Of a stretch of 64,000 nucleotides of DNA, positions 54,379 through 62,971 are shown one piece after another. A program made the translations under genes and the position numbers. The first letter of the stretch is position 1, and each line of letters opens with the position of its first letter. The notes beneath the pieces were generated by a model. It was not told where the DNA came from. It saw only the letters and a program-made list of their open reading frames with translations, and made no database searches. The stretch lies in NCBI GenBank assembly GCA_016709665.1, contig JADJMI010000001.1:620001-684000 (forward strand), written 5' to 3'. The DNA is from Betaproteobacteria bacterium. GTDB lineage: Bacteria; Pseudomonadota; Gammaproteobacteria; Burkholderiales; Usitatibacteraceae.

Positions 54379-56195
54379 GGCGTGTCCCCGGGTTCCGATT
54401 CGGTCTCTTCCTGCTGCTGCAACTGCCACATCTCGGCGAAGCGGCCGCCGCGCTCCATCAGCTCGCGGAACGAGCCGCGCTCCACGATGCGCCCGGCGTC
54501 CATCACGAGGATCTGGTCGGCCTCGACGATGGTCGAGAGCCGGTGCGCGATCACGAGCGTGGTGCGGTCCTTCGAGATCTCCGCGAGCTCGCCCTGGATG
54601 GCCTTCTCCGTGCGCGAGTCGAGCGCCGAGGTGGCCTCGTCGAAGATCATGAGCGGCGGGTCCTTCAGGAGAGCGCGCGCGATGGACACGCGCTGCTTCT
54701 CGCCGCCGGAGAGCTTGAGGCCGCGCTCGCCCACGCCCGTCTCCCAGCCGTTCGGCAGGCTCTCGATGAAGGCGTGGATATGCGCCACCTTGGCGGCCTC
54801 CACGACTTCCTCCCGCGTGGCGCCGGTGCGGCCGTAGGCGATGTTGTAGTGGATGGTGTCGTTGAAGAGCACCGTGTCCTGCGGGACGATGCCGATGGCC
54901 GCGCGCAGCGAGGATTGCGTGACGTCGCGGATGTCCTGGCCGTCGAGCGTGATGCGCCCGCCGCCCACGTCGTAGAAGCGGAAGAGCAGTCGCGCGAGCG
55001 TGCTCTTGCCGGAGCCGCTCGCGCCGACGACGGCCACGGTGTGGCCCGCCGGAATCTCGAAGTCGACGCCCGCGAGGATGGGCCGCTTGCCGTCGTAGCT
55101 GAAGCTCACGTCCTCGAAGCGCACCGCGGCGCCCCTCACCGCCAGCGCCGGCGCGCCGGGCTTGTCCTCCACCTCGCGGTTCACCGCGAGCAGCCGGAAC
55201 ATCTTCTCCATGTCCGTGAGCGACTGCTTGATCTCGCGGTAGAGCACGCCCAGGAAGTTGAGCGGGATGTAGAGCTGGATGAGGAGCGCGTTCACCATCA
55301 CCAGGTCGCCCAGCGTGAGGCCCCCGTGCACGATGCCGTCGGCCGCGCGCCACATGAGGAGCGCGACCGTGAGCGCGATGATGCCGGCCTGCACGGTGTT
55401 GAGGAGCCCCAGGGACGTCTCGCTCGTCACCACCGCCCGCTCGTAGCGCGACAGGCTCTCGTCGTAGCGCCCGGCCTCGTAGCCCTCGTTGCCGAAGTAC
55501 TTCACCGTCTCGTAGTTGAGGAGCGAATCGATGGCTCGCGTGTTCGCCTTCGAGTCCATCTCGTTCATGGCGCGGCGGTGGGCGATGCGCCGCTCGGAGA
55601 TGGCGAAGGTGGCGGCGATGTAGAGCACGAGCGCGCCCACGGTGATGACGCCGAACCACACGTCGAACTTCACGATGAGGAAGCCCGTCACCAGCGCGAT
55701 CTCGAAGAGCGTCGGCAGGACGCTGAACACCATGAAGTTGAGCAGGGTCGAGATGCCGCGCGTGCCGCGCTCGATGTCGCGCGTGAGCCCGCCCGTCTGC
55801 CGCTCCAGGTGGAAGCGCAGCGAGAGCGAGTGCATGTGCTGGAAGACCTCCAGCGAGATGCGGCGCATGGCCCGCTGCGCCACCTTCACGAACACGACGT
55901 CGCGCAGCTCGTTGAAGAGCGTCGAGGACATCCGCAGGATCCCGTAGGCGGCCAGGAGCGCCACCGGCACCACGAGCACCGCCTTGGGGCCCGAGAGCCC
56001 GTCGACGATCTGCTTCATGAGCAGCGGCACCGAGAGGTTCGCGAGCTTCGCGGTCACCAGGAACGCGATCGCGAGGAACACCCGGCCCTTGTACTCGAGC
56101 AGGTAGGGCAGGAGTTTCGCGATGACGCCCGCGTCGCCGGTGGGGGGCGCGGCGGCGGGGTCGGCGGGTTGCTGCGGGAGGGAGGCGGCGCTCAT
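54375..56195 (-). CDS. ABC exporter, Atm1/HMT type (fused permease-ATPase)
   Basis: 606 aa half-transporter. Six-helix membrane domain (FLAIAFLVTAKLANLSVPLLMKQIVDGL at the start), with the Atm1-specific NTRAIDSLLNYETVKYFGNE, then an ATPase domain: Walker A GASGSGKST, signature LSGGEKQR, Walker B LMIFDEATSALDSRTE and switch IAHRLSTI. Atm1-type exporters transport glutathione-sulfur or metal-thiolate species to support cytosolic iron-sulfur assembly and metal tolerance. Last gene of a minus-strand pair with a lipoprotein. Confidence 0.94.
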   Translation of the reverse strand: MSAASLPQQPADPAAAPPTGDAGVIAKLLPYLLEYKGRVFLAIAFLVTAKLANLSVPLLMKQIVDGLSGPKAVLVVPVALLAAYGILRMSSTLFNELRDVVFVKVAQRAMRRISLEVFQHMHSLSLRFHLERQTGGLTRDIERGTRGISTLLNFMVFSVLPTLFEIALVTGFLIVKFDVWFGVITVGALVLYIAATFAISERRIAHRRAMNEMDSKANTRAIDSLLNYETVKYFGNEGYEAGRYDESLSRYERAVVTSETSLGLLNTVQAGIIALTVALLMWRAADGIVHGGLTLGDLVMVNALLIQLYIPLNFLGVLYREIKQSLTDMEKMFRLLAVNREVEDKPGAPALAVRGAAVRFEDVSFSYDGKRPILAGVDFEIPAGHTVAVVGASGSGKSTLARLLFRFYDVGGGRITLDGQDIRDVTQSSLRAAIGIVPQDTVLFNDTIHYNIAYGRTGATREEVVEAAKVAHIHAFIESLPNGWETGVGERGLKLSGGEKQRVSIARALLKDPPLMIFDEATSALDSRTEKAIQGELAEISKDRTTLVIAHRLSTIVEADQILVMDAGRIVERGSFRELMERGGRFAEMWQLQQQEETESEPGDTP

Positions 56196-56253
56196 GAGAC
56201 GGGCATTGACGGGCCCATCTTATCAGCGCGCACCCCCGCGGGGCGGCGGCGGA

Positions 56254-59154
56254 CTACTCGCCGGCCGACCCGAGCCGGGTGGAAAGCCGGAGCGCGGGCG
56301 GGTCGATCGCCTCCTCGCGAGCCGGGCACTTCTTGCGCGTTCGCCTCGGGGAGGGGAATGGCGCTCGCGAGAACCGGTGCCGCGTCCGAGGGCGAGTCGA
56401 TGAGGCGAGGCGCCAGGGCCGCGGTGAGGGCCAGCGCGGCGATCGCGGCCGCGAGGCGCCAGCGCCGCGGGGCACGGCGCGCGGATTCGATGGGGACGAC
56501 GGGCGCGAGATCCGGCGCGACCGGCGGGCATTCGGCGGCCAGGCGGGCGCGTTCGAGCGCCGCATCGGCTTCGCGCCTTTCGGCTTGCGCCCGGATGGCC
56601 AGCGCCTCGGCTTCCTGCGCGGCGGCCTGCGCGCGTTGCCGCTCGGCCTCGCGAAGGGCCCGGGCGTTCGTGGCGACCCGGACGGCTTGCTCGCTCGCTT
56701 CGAGGGCTTCCCGCTCGGCGGCGGCGGTCTCCTGCTGCGCGAGCCTGAGCGCCTCGAGCCTTGCCCGGGCTGCCTCCCCGGCGCGGCGTTCGTCCCCGGC
56801 GCGGCGTGCGGCGGGCGCGCGACCTCCTTCTCCGCCGCGATCCGGGTCCGGCTGGCGGCCTCGGCCTCGTCGGCAACCCGGGCGCGCTCGCGGCAGGCGT
56901 CGGATTCCTGCCTTTGCGTGGCCGCGCGCCGTGCGAAAGCCTCGGCTTCCCGCGCCGCTTCGCGCGCGCGTTCCCGTTCGGCCTCTTCGCAGGCGCGGGC
57001 CTGCGCGAGCGCCTTCCCGGCCTCGTCGGTCGCCGCCTGCGATTCGCGGGCCGCGGCGGCGGCCCCTTCCTTCGCCCGCGTCTCGGCCGCGAGGCGCGCG
57101 GCGTGGGCGGCTTCGGCGTGCTGCTCCGCCTCCAGCCGCTCGCGGGCCTCCCGGGCGGCGCGATCGGCCACGACCTTCGCCTGGCGGGCCGTTTCGGCCA
57201 GGCTCGCCTCCAGGCGGGCGACGCCCGCCACGGCGATCTCCCGCTGGTGGGCGGCGCGACGGCGTGCCAGCGCCTCGATCCGCGCGCACTCGTGCGCGCT
57301 GGCCAGTTCGCGGGCGGCGGCGGCTTCCCGCGTCTCTTCCTCGGCCCGGGCGGCGGCGAGGCGCGCGGCCTCGCGATCGGCTTCGCGGCGTTCATCCTGC
57401 CGCGCCAACGCGCGGCGCTCTTCGTGGAAGCGCACGCGGGCCTCGAGCGCGGCCACGGTGCCCTTGCGCGCCCGTTCCTGCTCCAGGACACCGGCTTGCG
57501 CCTCGAGGCGAGCCACGTTCGCGACGGCCCGTGCGCGGTGCTCCTGCGCGCGGCGCCGTTGCAGGGCGCGCTCGCGGGCATCGGTTTCGGCCTGCGCGAA
57601 AGCGCGAGAGGCTTCCGCAAGGCGCCGGTCCTCGGCGGCGCGACCGGCCATCGCGAGGGCGGCCTCGTCCTGGCAACGACGGCGTTCCTGCTGGTCGAGG
57701 GCGGCATCGCGTTCCTCCCGGCACCGACGACGCGACGCGAGCGCCGCGACGAGGCTCGCGCGGGCAGCGAGTTGCGCCGCGTCCGCGACCTCGGCGAGCC
57801 GGCGCGATTCGACGAGCGCCAGGCGCGTGGCCCGCCGCGTCTCGTGCGCTTCGCGCTGGACCTGCTCATCCCGGGACTGCTCGGCCTGGAGACGTTCGCG
57901 CGCCTGCCCCGCCAGCTGGTCCTCATGTGCCGCCCGCTCGAGCGCGGCGTGGCGGGCGGCCATGGAGACTTCCCGGTGCGCCTCGGCGGCGCGCCTCGCC
58001 ATCGCACTCGCCCGCGCGCGATCCTCGTCCGCACGGACCTCGGCGCGGACGGATTCGGCCGCCGCTTCGCCTTCCTCGAGCCCTTTGCGCGGCTCCGGCG
58101 GCGCCTCGGCCGCGGCGGCCTCGCCGGCACGCAGGTCGGCTTCGCGCTGCGTGAGCCGGAGGGCTTCCATCTCGTCCTGGAGGCGGGCCTGCGCGGACGC
58201 GCGCAGCACCTGCTCCGATTGCAACCGCTGCTCCGCGGTTCGCGACTTCTCGCATGCCAGCCGCTCGCGCGTTTCGGCCTCCTCGCGGGCGGCCGCCTCG
58301 CTGCGCGCGATCGCCTGCGCGTGGGCGAGCGCCGCTTCCTCCGCCGCGAGCCGCGCCTCGACGGCCGCGCGCGTGTTCGCTTCCTCCGCCATGCGCTCGC
58401 GGCACACCTCGGCGAGGCGCGTTTCCGCGTTCGCGCGGCGCTCGGCCTCGCCCCGGGCGAGCTGCTCGGCCTCGAGCCTCGCCTGCGCGACGGCCCCGGC
58501 GCTCGCTTCCTGCGCGGCTCGCGCCTCGATCTCCAGGCGCAACCGGGTCTCGGTGGCGAGATTGCGTTCGGCTTCCTCGCGGGCGCGTTCGGCGGTCCGC
58601 GCGCCTTCCTCGGCCGCGGCGCGTGCGGCGGCCTCCGCGCGCGTACGCGCGGCGACGCAGTCGGCATTTCGCTTCACGGCTTCCTCGCTGCGCTCCTTCT
58701 CCTGGCGCAGCGCGAGTTCCTCGCGGATCGCCTCGTCGCGCTGGCGACGGGCGGCCTCGGCCAGCTCCTGCTCGGCCACGAGCCGAAGTCGAGCGCGCTC
58801 GCAGGCGTCCGTTTGCGTCGCCGCACGTTCCTGCGCCACGGCGACGAGGCGGGACTCGATCTCGCGCCGTTCGGCGAGGGCCTGCGTCTCCCGGCGCTCG
58901 GCCTGGGCGCGCTGCTCGGCCTTGTCGCGGGCCTCGCGCTCCGCCAGCAGCCGCTTGTCGATTTCCAGCCGCGCGAGGCTTTCGGCCTCCTCGCGACGCG
59001 ACGCCGCCTCCCGCAGCCAGCGTTCCGCCTGGATGCGTTCCATGCCGGCGACGGCGGCTCGGGCCTCGGATTCCACCCGGGCGATGGCCTCCCGGACGGC
59101 TTCGGGACTGCAATCGATCTCGTTCGTCGCGGCGGTCGTCGGGAATGCGTTCAT
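56254..59154 (-). CDS. Very long Ala/Glu/Arg-rich coiled-coil protein with C-terminal membrane anchor
   Basis: About 967 codons. Nearly continuous heptad-like helix of A/E/R/L (EAESLARLEIDKRLLAEREARDKAEQR and similar) with scattered Cys. The frame reads coil until ~56818, then switches to another frame that holds the rest of the coil and a single membrane helix (RRWRLAAAIAALALTAALAPRLI), and switches back near 56333 to end CPAREEAIDPPALRLSTRLGSAGE. The two shifts compensate, so length is 3n. A TolA-like or cytoskeletal spanning role is conceivable; no family recognised. Confidence 0.75.
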   Translation of the reverse strand: MNAFPTTAATNEIDCSPEAVREAIARVESEARAAVAGMERIQAERWLREAASRREEAESLARLEIDKRLLAEREARDKAEQRAQAERRETQALAERREIESRLVAVAQERAATQTDACERARLRLVAEQELAEAARRQRDEAIREELALRQEKERSEEAVKRNADCVAARTRAEAAARAAAEEGARTAERAREEAERNLATETRLRLEIEARAAQEASAGAVAQARLEAEQLARGEAERRANAETRLAEVCRERMAEEANTRAAVEARLAAEEAALAHAQAIARSEAAAREEAETRERLACEKSRTAEQRLQSEQVLRASAQARLQDEMEALRLTQREADLRAGEAAAAEAPPEPRKGLEEGEAAAESVRAEVRADEDRARASAMARRAAEAHREVSMAARHAALERAAHEDQLAGQARERLQAEQSRDEQVQREAHETRRATRLALVESRRLAEVADAAQLAARASLVAALASRRRCREERDAALDQQERRRCQDEAALAMAGRAAEDRRLAEASRAFAQAETDARERALQRRRAQEHRARAVANVARLEAQAGVLEQERARKGTVAALEARVRFHEERRALARQDERREADREAARLAAARAEEETREAAAARELASAHECARIEALARRRAAHQREIAVAGVARLEASLAETARQAKVVADRAAREARERLEAEQHAEAAHAARLAAETRAKEGAAAAARESQAATDEAGKALAQARACEEAERERAREAAREAEAFARRAATQRQESDACRERARVADEAEAASRTRIAAEKEVARPPHAAPGTNAAPGRQPGQGSRRSGSRSRRPPPPSGKPSKRASKPSGSPRTPGPFARPSGNARRPPRRKPRRWPSGRKPKGAKPMRRSNAPAWPPNARRSRRISRPSSPSNPRAVPRGAGASRPRSPRWPSPRPWRLASSTRPRTRHRFSRAPFPSPRRTRKKCPAREEAIDPPALRLSTRLGSAGE

Positions 59155-59322
59155 GGCTCAGCCCCCAATGGGTGTTGTCCCATTATTGGAAAACTTGAGC
59201 CCGCCGAAGCGCCGATGAGCGGCGCAATTCGCCCCCCATTTCCGCCGCCGGCCGCCGTGTGTTCGCACCCGCGGGGCGGTGCTAGGATGCGCCGACACCC
59301 ACCGAATCCTCGGGGAGGCGCC

Positions 59323-60341
59323 ATGGCCGGATCCCGCTCCCGCACCTGCGCATGGGCCGCCCGGCTCGCCTTGGCCATTTTCGTCGTGGTCGCGGGGCCC
59401 CGACCGAATCGGCCGCCGACGCCGCCACCCGCCAGCTCACCGAGGCCGCCGGCGCCGTGGTGAGCCTTCGGGTGAAGGCCTTGCGCAACGCGCGCTCGGC
59501 GGCGACGCTCGGCACCGAGCGCACCGGCTCCGGTGTCGTCATCGCGCCCTCGGGCCTCGTGCTCACCATCGGCTACCTCGTCCTCGAGGCGGACCAGGTC
59601 GAGGTCACGGACGCGAAAGGGCGGACGGTGCCCGCGACGGTCGCCGCCTACGACCACGCCACGGGATTCGGCCTGGTGCGCCCCTTCGCGCCGCTCGCCC
59701 CCAAGCCCATCCGCCTGGGCGCCTCGAGGAGCGTCGAATCCGGCGATCGCGTGCTCGTGGCGACGACCGGCGAAGGAGGCCTCTCGGTCGCCACCGTCGT
59801 CGCGCGCCGGCCCTTCGCGGGCTACTGGGAATACCTCATCGAGGGCGCCCTCTTCACGGCGCCGCCGCGCCTCGACCACAGCGGGGCGGCGCTCATCAAC
59901 AAGGACGGCGAGCTCGTGGGCATCGGCTCGCTCCTCGTGATGGACGCCCTCAAGCCCGGCGAGCGCTTCCCCGGCAACATGTTCGTGCCGGTGGAACTGC
60001 TCGAGCCCATCCTGGCGGAGATGATCGCGACGGGACGGCAGAAGGCGGGGCGGCGCCCGTGGCTGGGCGTGAACGCCATGGAGGACGACGGCCGCCTTCG
60101 CGTGCTGCGCGTCACGGAAGAGAGTCCGGCCGACGAGGCCGGCCTTCGGCCCGGCGATGTCATCCTGGGGCTCGGCGCCGTGCCCGTGAAGGACCTCGGA
60201 GCCTTCTACCGCGCCCTCTGGGACGCCGGTTCGCCGGGCGTCGAGGTGCTGCTGCGCGTCCTGCAGGAAGGCGAAGTGCGCCTGATACGCGTGAAGTCGA
60301 TGGACCGCCTCGACTTCCTGCGCCGCAAGCCGACGATATGA
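59323..60341 (+). CDS. HtrA/DegP-like pseudoprotease with PDZ domain (single-base frameshift)
   Basis: About 339 aa once corrected. A signal-anchor (AWAARLALAIFVVVAG) precedes a trypsin-like S1C domain; the frame slips in the GGGG at 59394-59397 (length 3n+2). In the domain, the segment equivalent to the catalytic His (HtrA LTNxHV) reads LTIGYLV, and the Asp segment (TDLAV) reads TGFGLV, while the Ser-like DHSGAAL is kept. A C-terminal PDZ domain (WLGVNAMEDDGRLRVLRVTEESPADEAGLRPGDVILGLG) is intact. So it is probably a catalytically inactive, periplasmic binding or scaffold protein. Confidence 0.85.
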
Positions 60342-60369
60342 CCCTCGTGCGCCCGCGCGCGGTCGCGGC

Positions 60370-61584
60370 TTGAGCGGCGCCGGCGCGCGCTACCGGCGGC
60401 TGCTCTACGCGGGCGCGCTGCTTCGCGCGCTCGCCATCGGCCTCATGGCCGTCCTCATCGGCCTCTACTGCTCGCGCCTGGGATTCACCGCGGTGCAGAT
60501 CGGCATCGTGCTGTCGGCGGCGCTGTGGGGATCCGCGATCGCGGCCCTCGGCACGATGCTCGCGGGCCGCCACCTGTCCGAGCGCGCACTCCTCGTCACG
60601 CTCACGCTGTTGCCGGCCGCGGGCGGGGCCCTCATCGCCTCGACCGACGCGTTCGCCGTGCTGGCGGCGGCCGCCTTCGTCGGGATGGTGAACGTGCACG
60701 GGAGGGACCGCGGCGCCATCCCCATCCTCGAGCAGGCGATGTTCCCCGCGACCACGACGGACGCCGAGCGCACGCGCGTCTTCGCCTGGTACAACGTGAT
60801 GCTGGACGGGGGCTACGCCGCCGGCGGGCTGCTGGCGGGCCTGCCCACGCTCCTCGAACGCCACGCCGGCGTCGCGGAGCTGGACGGCATGCGCATCGCC
60901 ATCGGGATCTTCTGCGGGCTCTACCTCGCCTCCGCCGCGATCTACGCGCGCCTGCCGGCGCGCGTCGGCGACACGGCGCCCGCGGGCCTGCGCGAACTCT
61001 CGCCCGAGAGCCGCCCGATCGTCGCGAAGATCTCCGGCCTCTTCATGATCGACGCCTTCGCCGGGGGCTTCATCGGCACGGCGATCTTCGCGTACTTCTT
61101 CGCCGAGCGCTTCGGGGCCGGGGCGGCGACGGTGGCCGTCCTGTTCAGCGCGGGGCGCACGCTCTCCGCGTTCTCGCACTTCGCCGCGGCCTGGCTCGCG
61201 AAGCGCATCGGCCTGGTGAACACGATGGTGTACACGCACGTCCCGTCGAGCCTGCTGCTCTTCACGGTGGTCGCGGCGGACGATTTCGCGTGGGCGGCGT
61301 TCTTCTTCCTGCTGCGCGAGGCGCTCAACGAGATGGACGTGCCCACGCGCCAGTCCTACGTGATGGCCGTGGTGAAGCCCGGGGAGCGCCTCGCCGCGGC
61401 GGGCATCACGAACCTCGTGCGATCGACCGGCTGGGCGCTCGCGCCCGGGCTCGCCGGCTGGCTGATGCAGGTCTCGGGCCTGGGCGCGCCGCTCGTGCTC
61501 GCCGGCATCGGGAAGATCGCCTACGACCTGCTGCTGTGGCGGGAATTCCGCCGGGTGAAGCCGCCGGAGGAGCGCGAGGCGTGA
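60370..61584 (+). CDS. MFS transporter
   Basis: 404 aa from a TTG start. About 12 hydrophobic helices in two halves, with the first-half GRHLSERALL loop and a middle charged loop (GLRELSPESRPIVAKISG). A few conserved-looking Asp in the first half. Substrate unknown; no regulator adjacent. It is 28 bp after the pseudoprotease gene and convergent to the GGDEF gene. Confidence 0.87.
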   Translation: MSGAGARYRRLLYAGALLRALAIGLMAVLIGLYCSRLGFTAVQIGIVLSAALWGSAIAALGTMLAGRHLSERALLVTLTLLPAAGGALIASTDAFAVLAAAAFVGMVNVHGRDRGAIPILEQAMFPATTTDAERTRVFAWYNVMLDGGYAAGGLLAGLPTLLERHAGVAELDGMRIAIGIFCGLYLASAAIYARLPARVGDTAPAGLRELSPESRPIVAKISGLFMIDAFAGGFIGTAIFAYFFAERFGAGAATVAVLFSAGRTLSAFSHFAAAWLAKRIGLVNTMVYTHVPSSLLLFTVVAADDFAWAAFFFLLREALNEMDVPTRQSYVMAVVKPGERLAAAGITNLVRSTGWALAPGLAGWLMQVSGLGAPLVLAGIGKIAYDLLLWREFRRVKPPEEREA

Positions 61585-61595
61585 GAGGCCGGCGA

Positions 61596-62822
61596 TCAGG
61601 CCACGGTGACCACCCGGTCGCGGCCGCCTTCCTTGGCCCGGTAGAGGCCGTCGTCGGCCCGCCGAAGGACCTTTTCCACGTCTTCGGCGGCGTCCTCGGA
61701 TTGCGCGGCGCCGAAGCTCGCCGTCACCCGAATCGCCTGGCCCTCCACGTCGAAGGGCGTCTCGCGGATCGCGAGCCGCATGCGCTCGGCGACGAGCCCG
61801 GCCGAGGCGAGATCGGTCTGCGGCAGGACCACGAGGAACTCCTCGCCGCCGTAGCGGCCGATCACGTCGTACGTGCGAAGGCAGGCCTTGAGCCGCCTCG
61901 ACGCCTCCCGCAGGACCTCGTCGCCGCCCAGGTGCCCGTGGTTGTCGTTGATGGACTTGAAGTGGTCGATGTCGATCATGACGAAGCCGATCCGGTCGAC
62001 GCGCGTCGCGCGGCGGCTCTCCCGGCCCATCCGACGGTATTCCTCGCCGATCCGCGCGAACAGGTGCCGGCGGTTGAAAAGCCCGGTGAGGATGTCGGTG
62101 GAGGCGAGCTCCCGGAGCCGCACCTGCACCTGCTCCAGGCGGGACGTGCCCTGGTGCATCGGCACGTAGAGGGCCGCGAACGCGATGACGAGCACGGTGA
62201 GCAGCACCACGAGCGACAGCCGCACGGCCGTGACGATCCGCTCGTAGGCCGGCGACACGTCGAGATAGACCTCGAAGCTGCCGATGATGTCCTCGCCCAC
62301 CCGCACCGGCACGTAGGTCTCCACGACGTCGACGAGAAACCGGTGCTGCCCGTGCAGGTCCGCGACCTTTTCCTTCTTGACGAGCTGCGAGTCGGGAGCC
62401 CCCGACAGGAGCACGCGCTCGAGCTTGGGATTGTTGGCGTCGAGCTTGCCGACGATCGCCGGATCGGTGCTGTAGGCGATCGTGCGGGTGGCGTCGTAGA
62501 CCTTGATCTTCACGATGCCGAAGGGGCCCAGGAAGTTGCGCAGTCGCGCATCGAGGCCCGCGGCATCCGTCTTCGCCACCGCGATGCGGTCCGCCCCGTC
62601 GGGCGCCTTCCCCACGAGCACGTGGCGCTCCTGGGCGAGGATCGCCTGGGCCACGGCCGTGGCGTTGCCCTGGGCGCTCTCGATCAACTGGTTGCGGTCG
62701 ATCTCGTGGACGCCCACGCCGACCAGGACGAGGATCGCCGCGACCGAAACCGCCGACAGGAGCGCGAAGCGCCTGAGCAAGCCCCGGGGGCTGGCCTCCT
62801 GCAGGTCCTTCCTGTCGTCCAC
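61596..62822 (-). CDS. Membrane-bound diguanylate cyclase (GGDEF domain)
   Basis: 408 aa. Two membrane helices (FALLSAVSVAAILVLVGVGV and LSLVVLLTVLVIAFAALYVPM) enclose a ~150-residue periplasmic sensor region (VKIKVYDATRTIAYSTDP). The C-terminal GGDEF domain has DILTGLFNRRH, FVMIDIDHFKSINDNHGH and an active GGEEF; the allosteric I-site motif RxxD is not obvious. Makes c-di-GMP in response to an unknown signal. Divergent from the cyclase gene that follows. Confidence 0.93.
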   Translation of the reverse strand: MDDRKDLQEASPRGLLRRFALLSAVSVAAILVLVGVGVHEIDRNQLIESAQGNATAVAQAILAQERHVLVGKAPDGADRIAVAKTDAAGLDARLRNFLGPFGIVKIKVYDATRTIAYSTDPAIVGKLDANNPKLERVLLSGAPDSQLVKKEKVADLHGQHRFLVDVVETYVPVRVGEDIIGSFEVYLDVSPAYERIVTAVRLSLVVLLTVLVIAFAALYVPMHQGTSRLEQVQVRLRELASTDILTGLFNRRHLFARIGEEYRRMGRESRRATRVDRIGFVMIDIDHFKSINDNHGHLGGDEVLREASRRLKACLRTYDVIGRYGGEEFLVVLPQTDLASAGLVAERMRLAIRETPFDVEGQAIRVTASFGAAQSEDAAEDVEKVLRRADDGLYRAKEGGRDRVVTVA

Positions 62823-62971
62823 GGGTACGCGCGCTCCCTCGGGTTGCGATCAACCTCACTTTCCCCGCGCGTCGTTCCGGGCCATTGCGAATGGTCAATC
62901 TCGCCCGAATCCGGCGGGGTCATCCGGACGTATCGGCCACGTCCCCCCTTTCTTGAATCCGCGCCCTGGCC

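Noticed and set aside
59165..59189. Imperfect dyad CCAAT...ATTGG before the coiled-coil gene
   Set aside because: Weak and mismatched; it may contain a promoter -10 but no convincing -35, so not listed as a feature.
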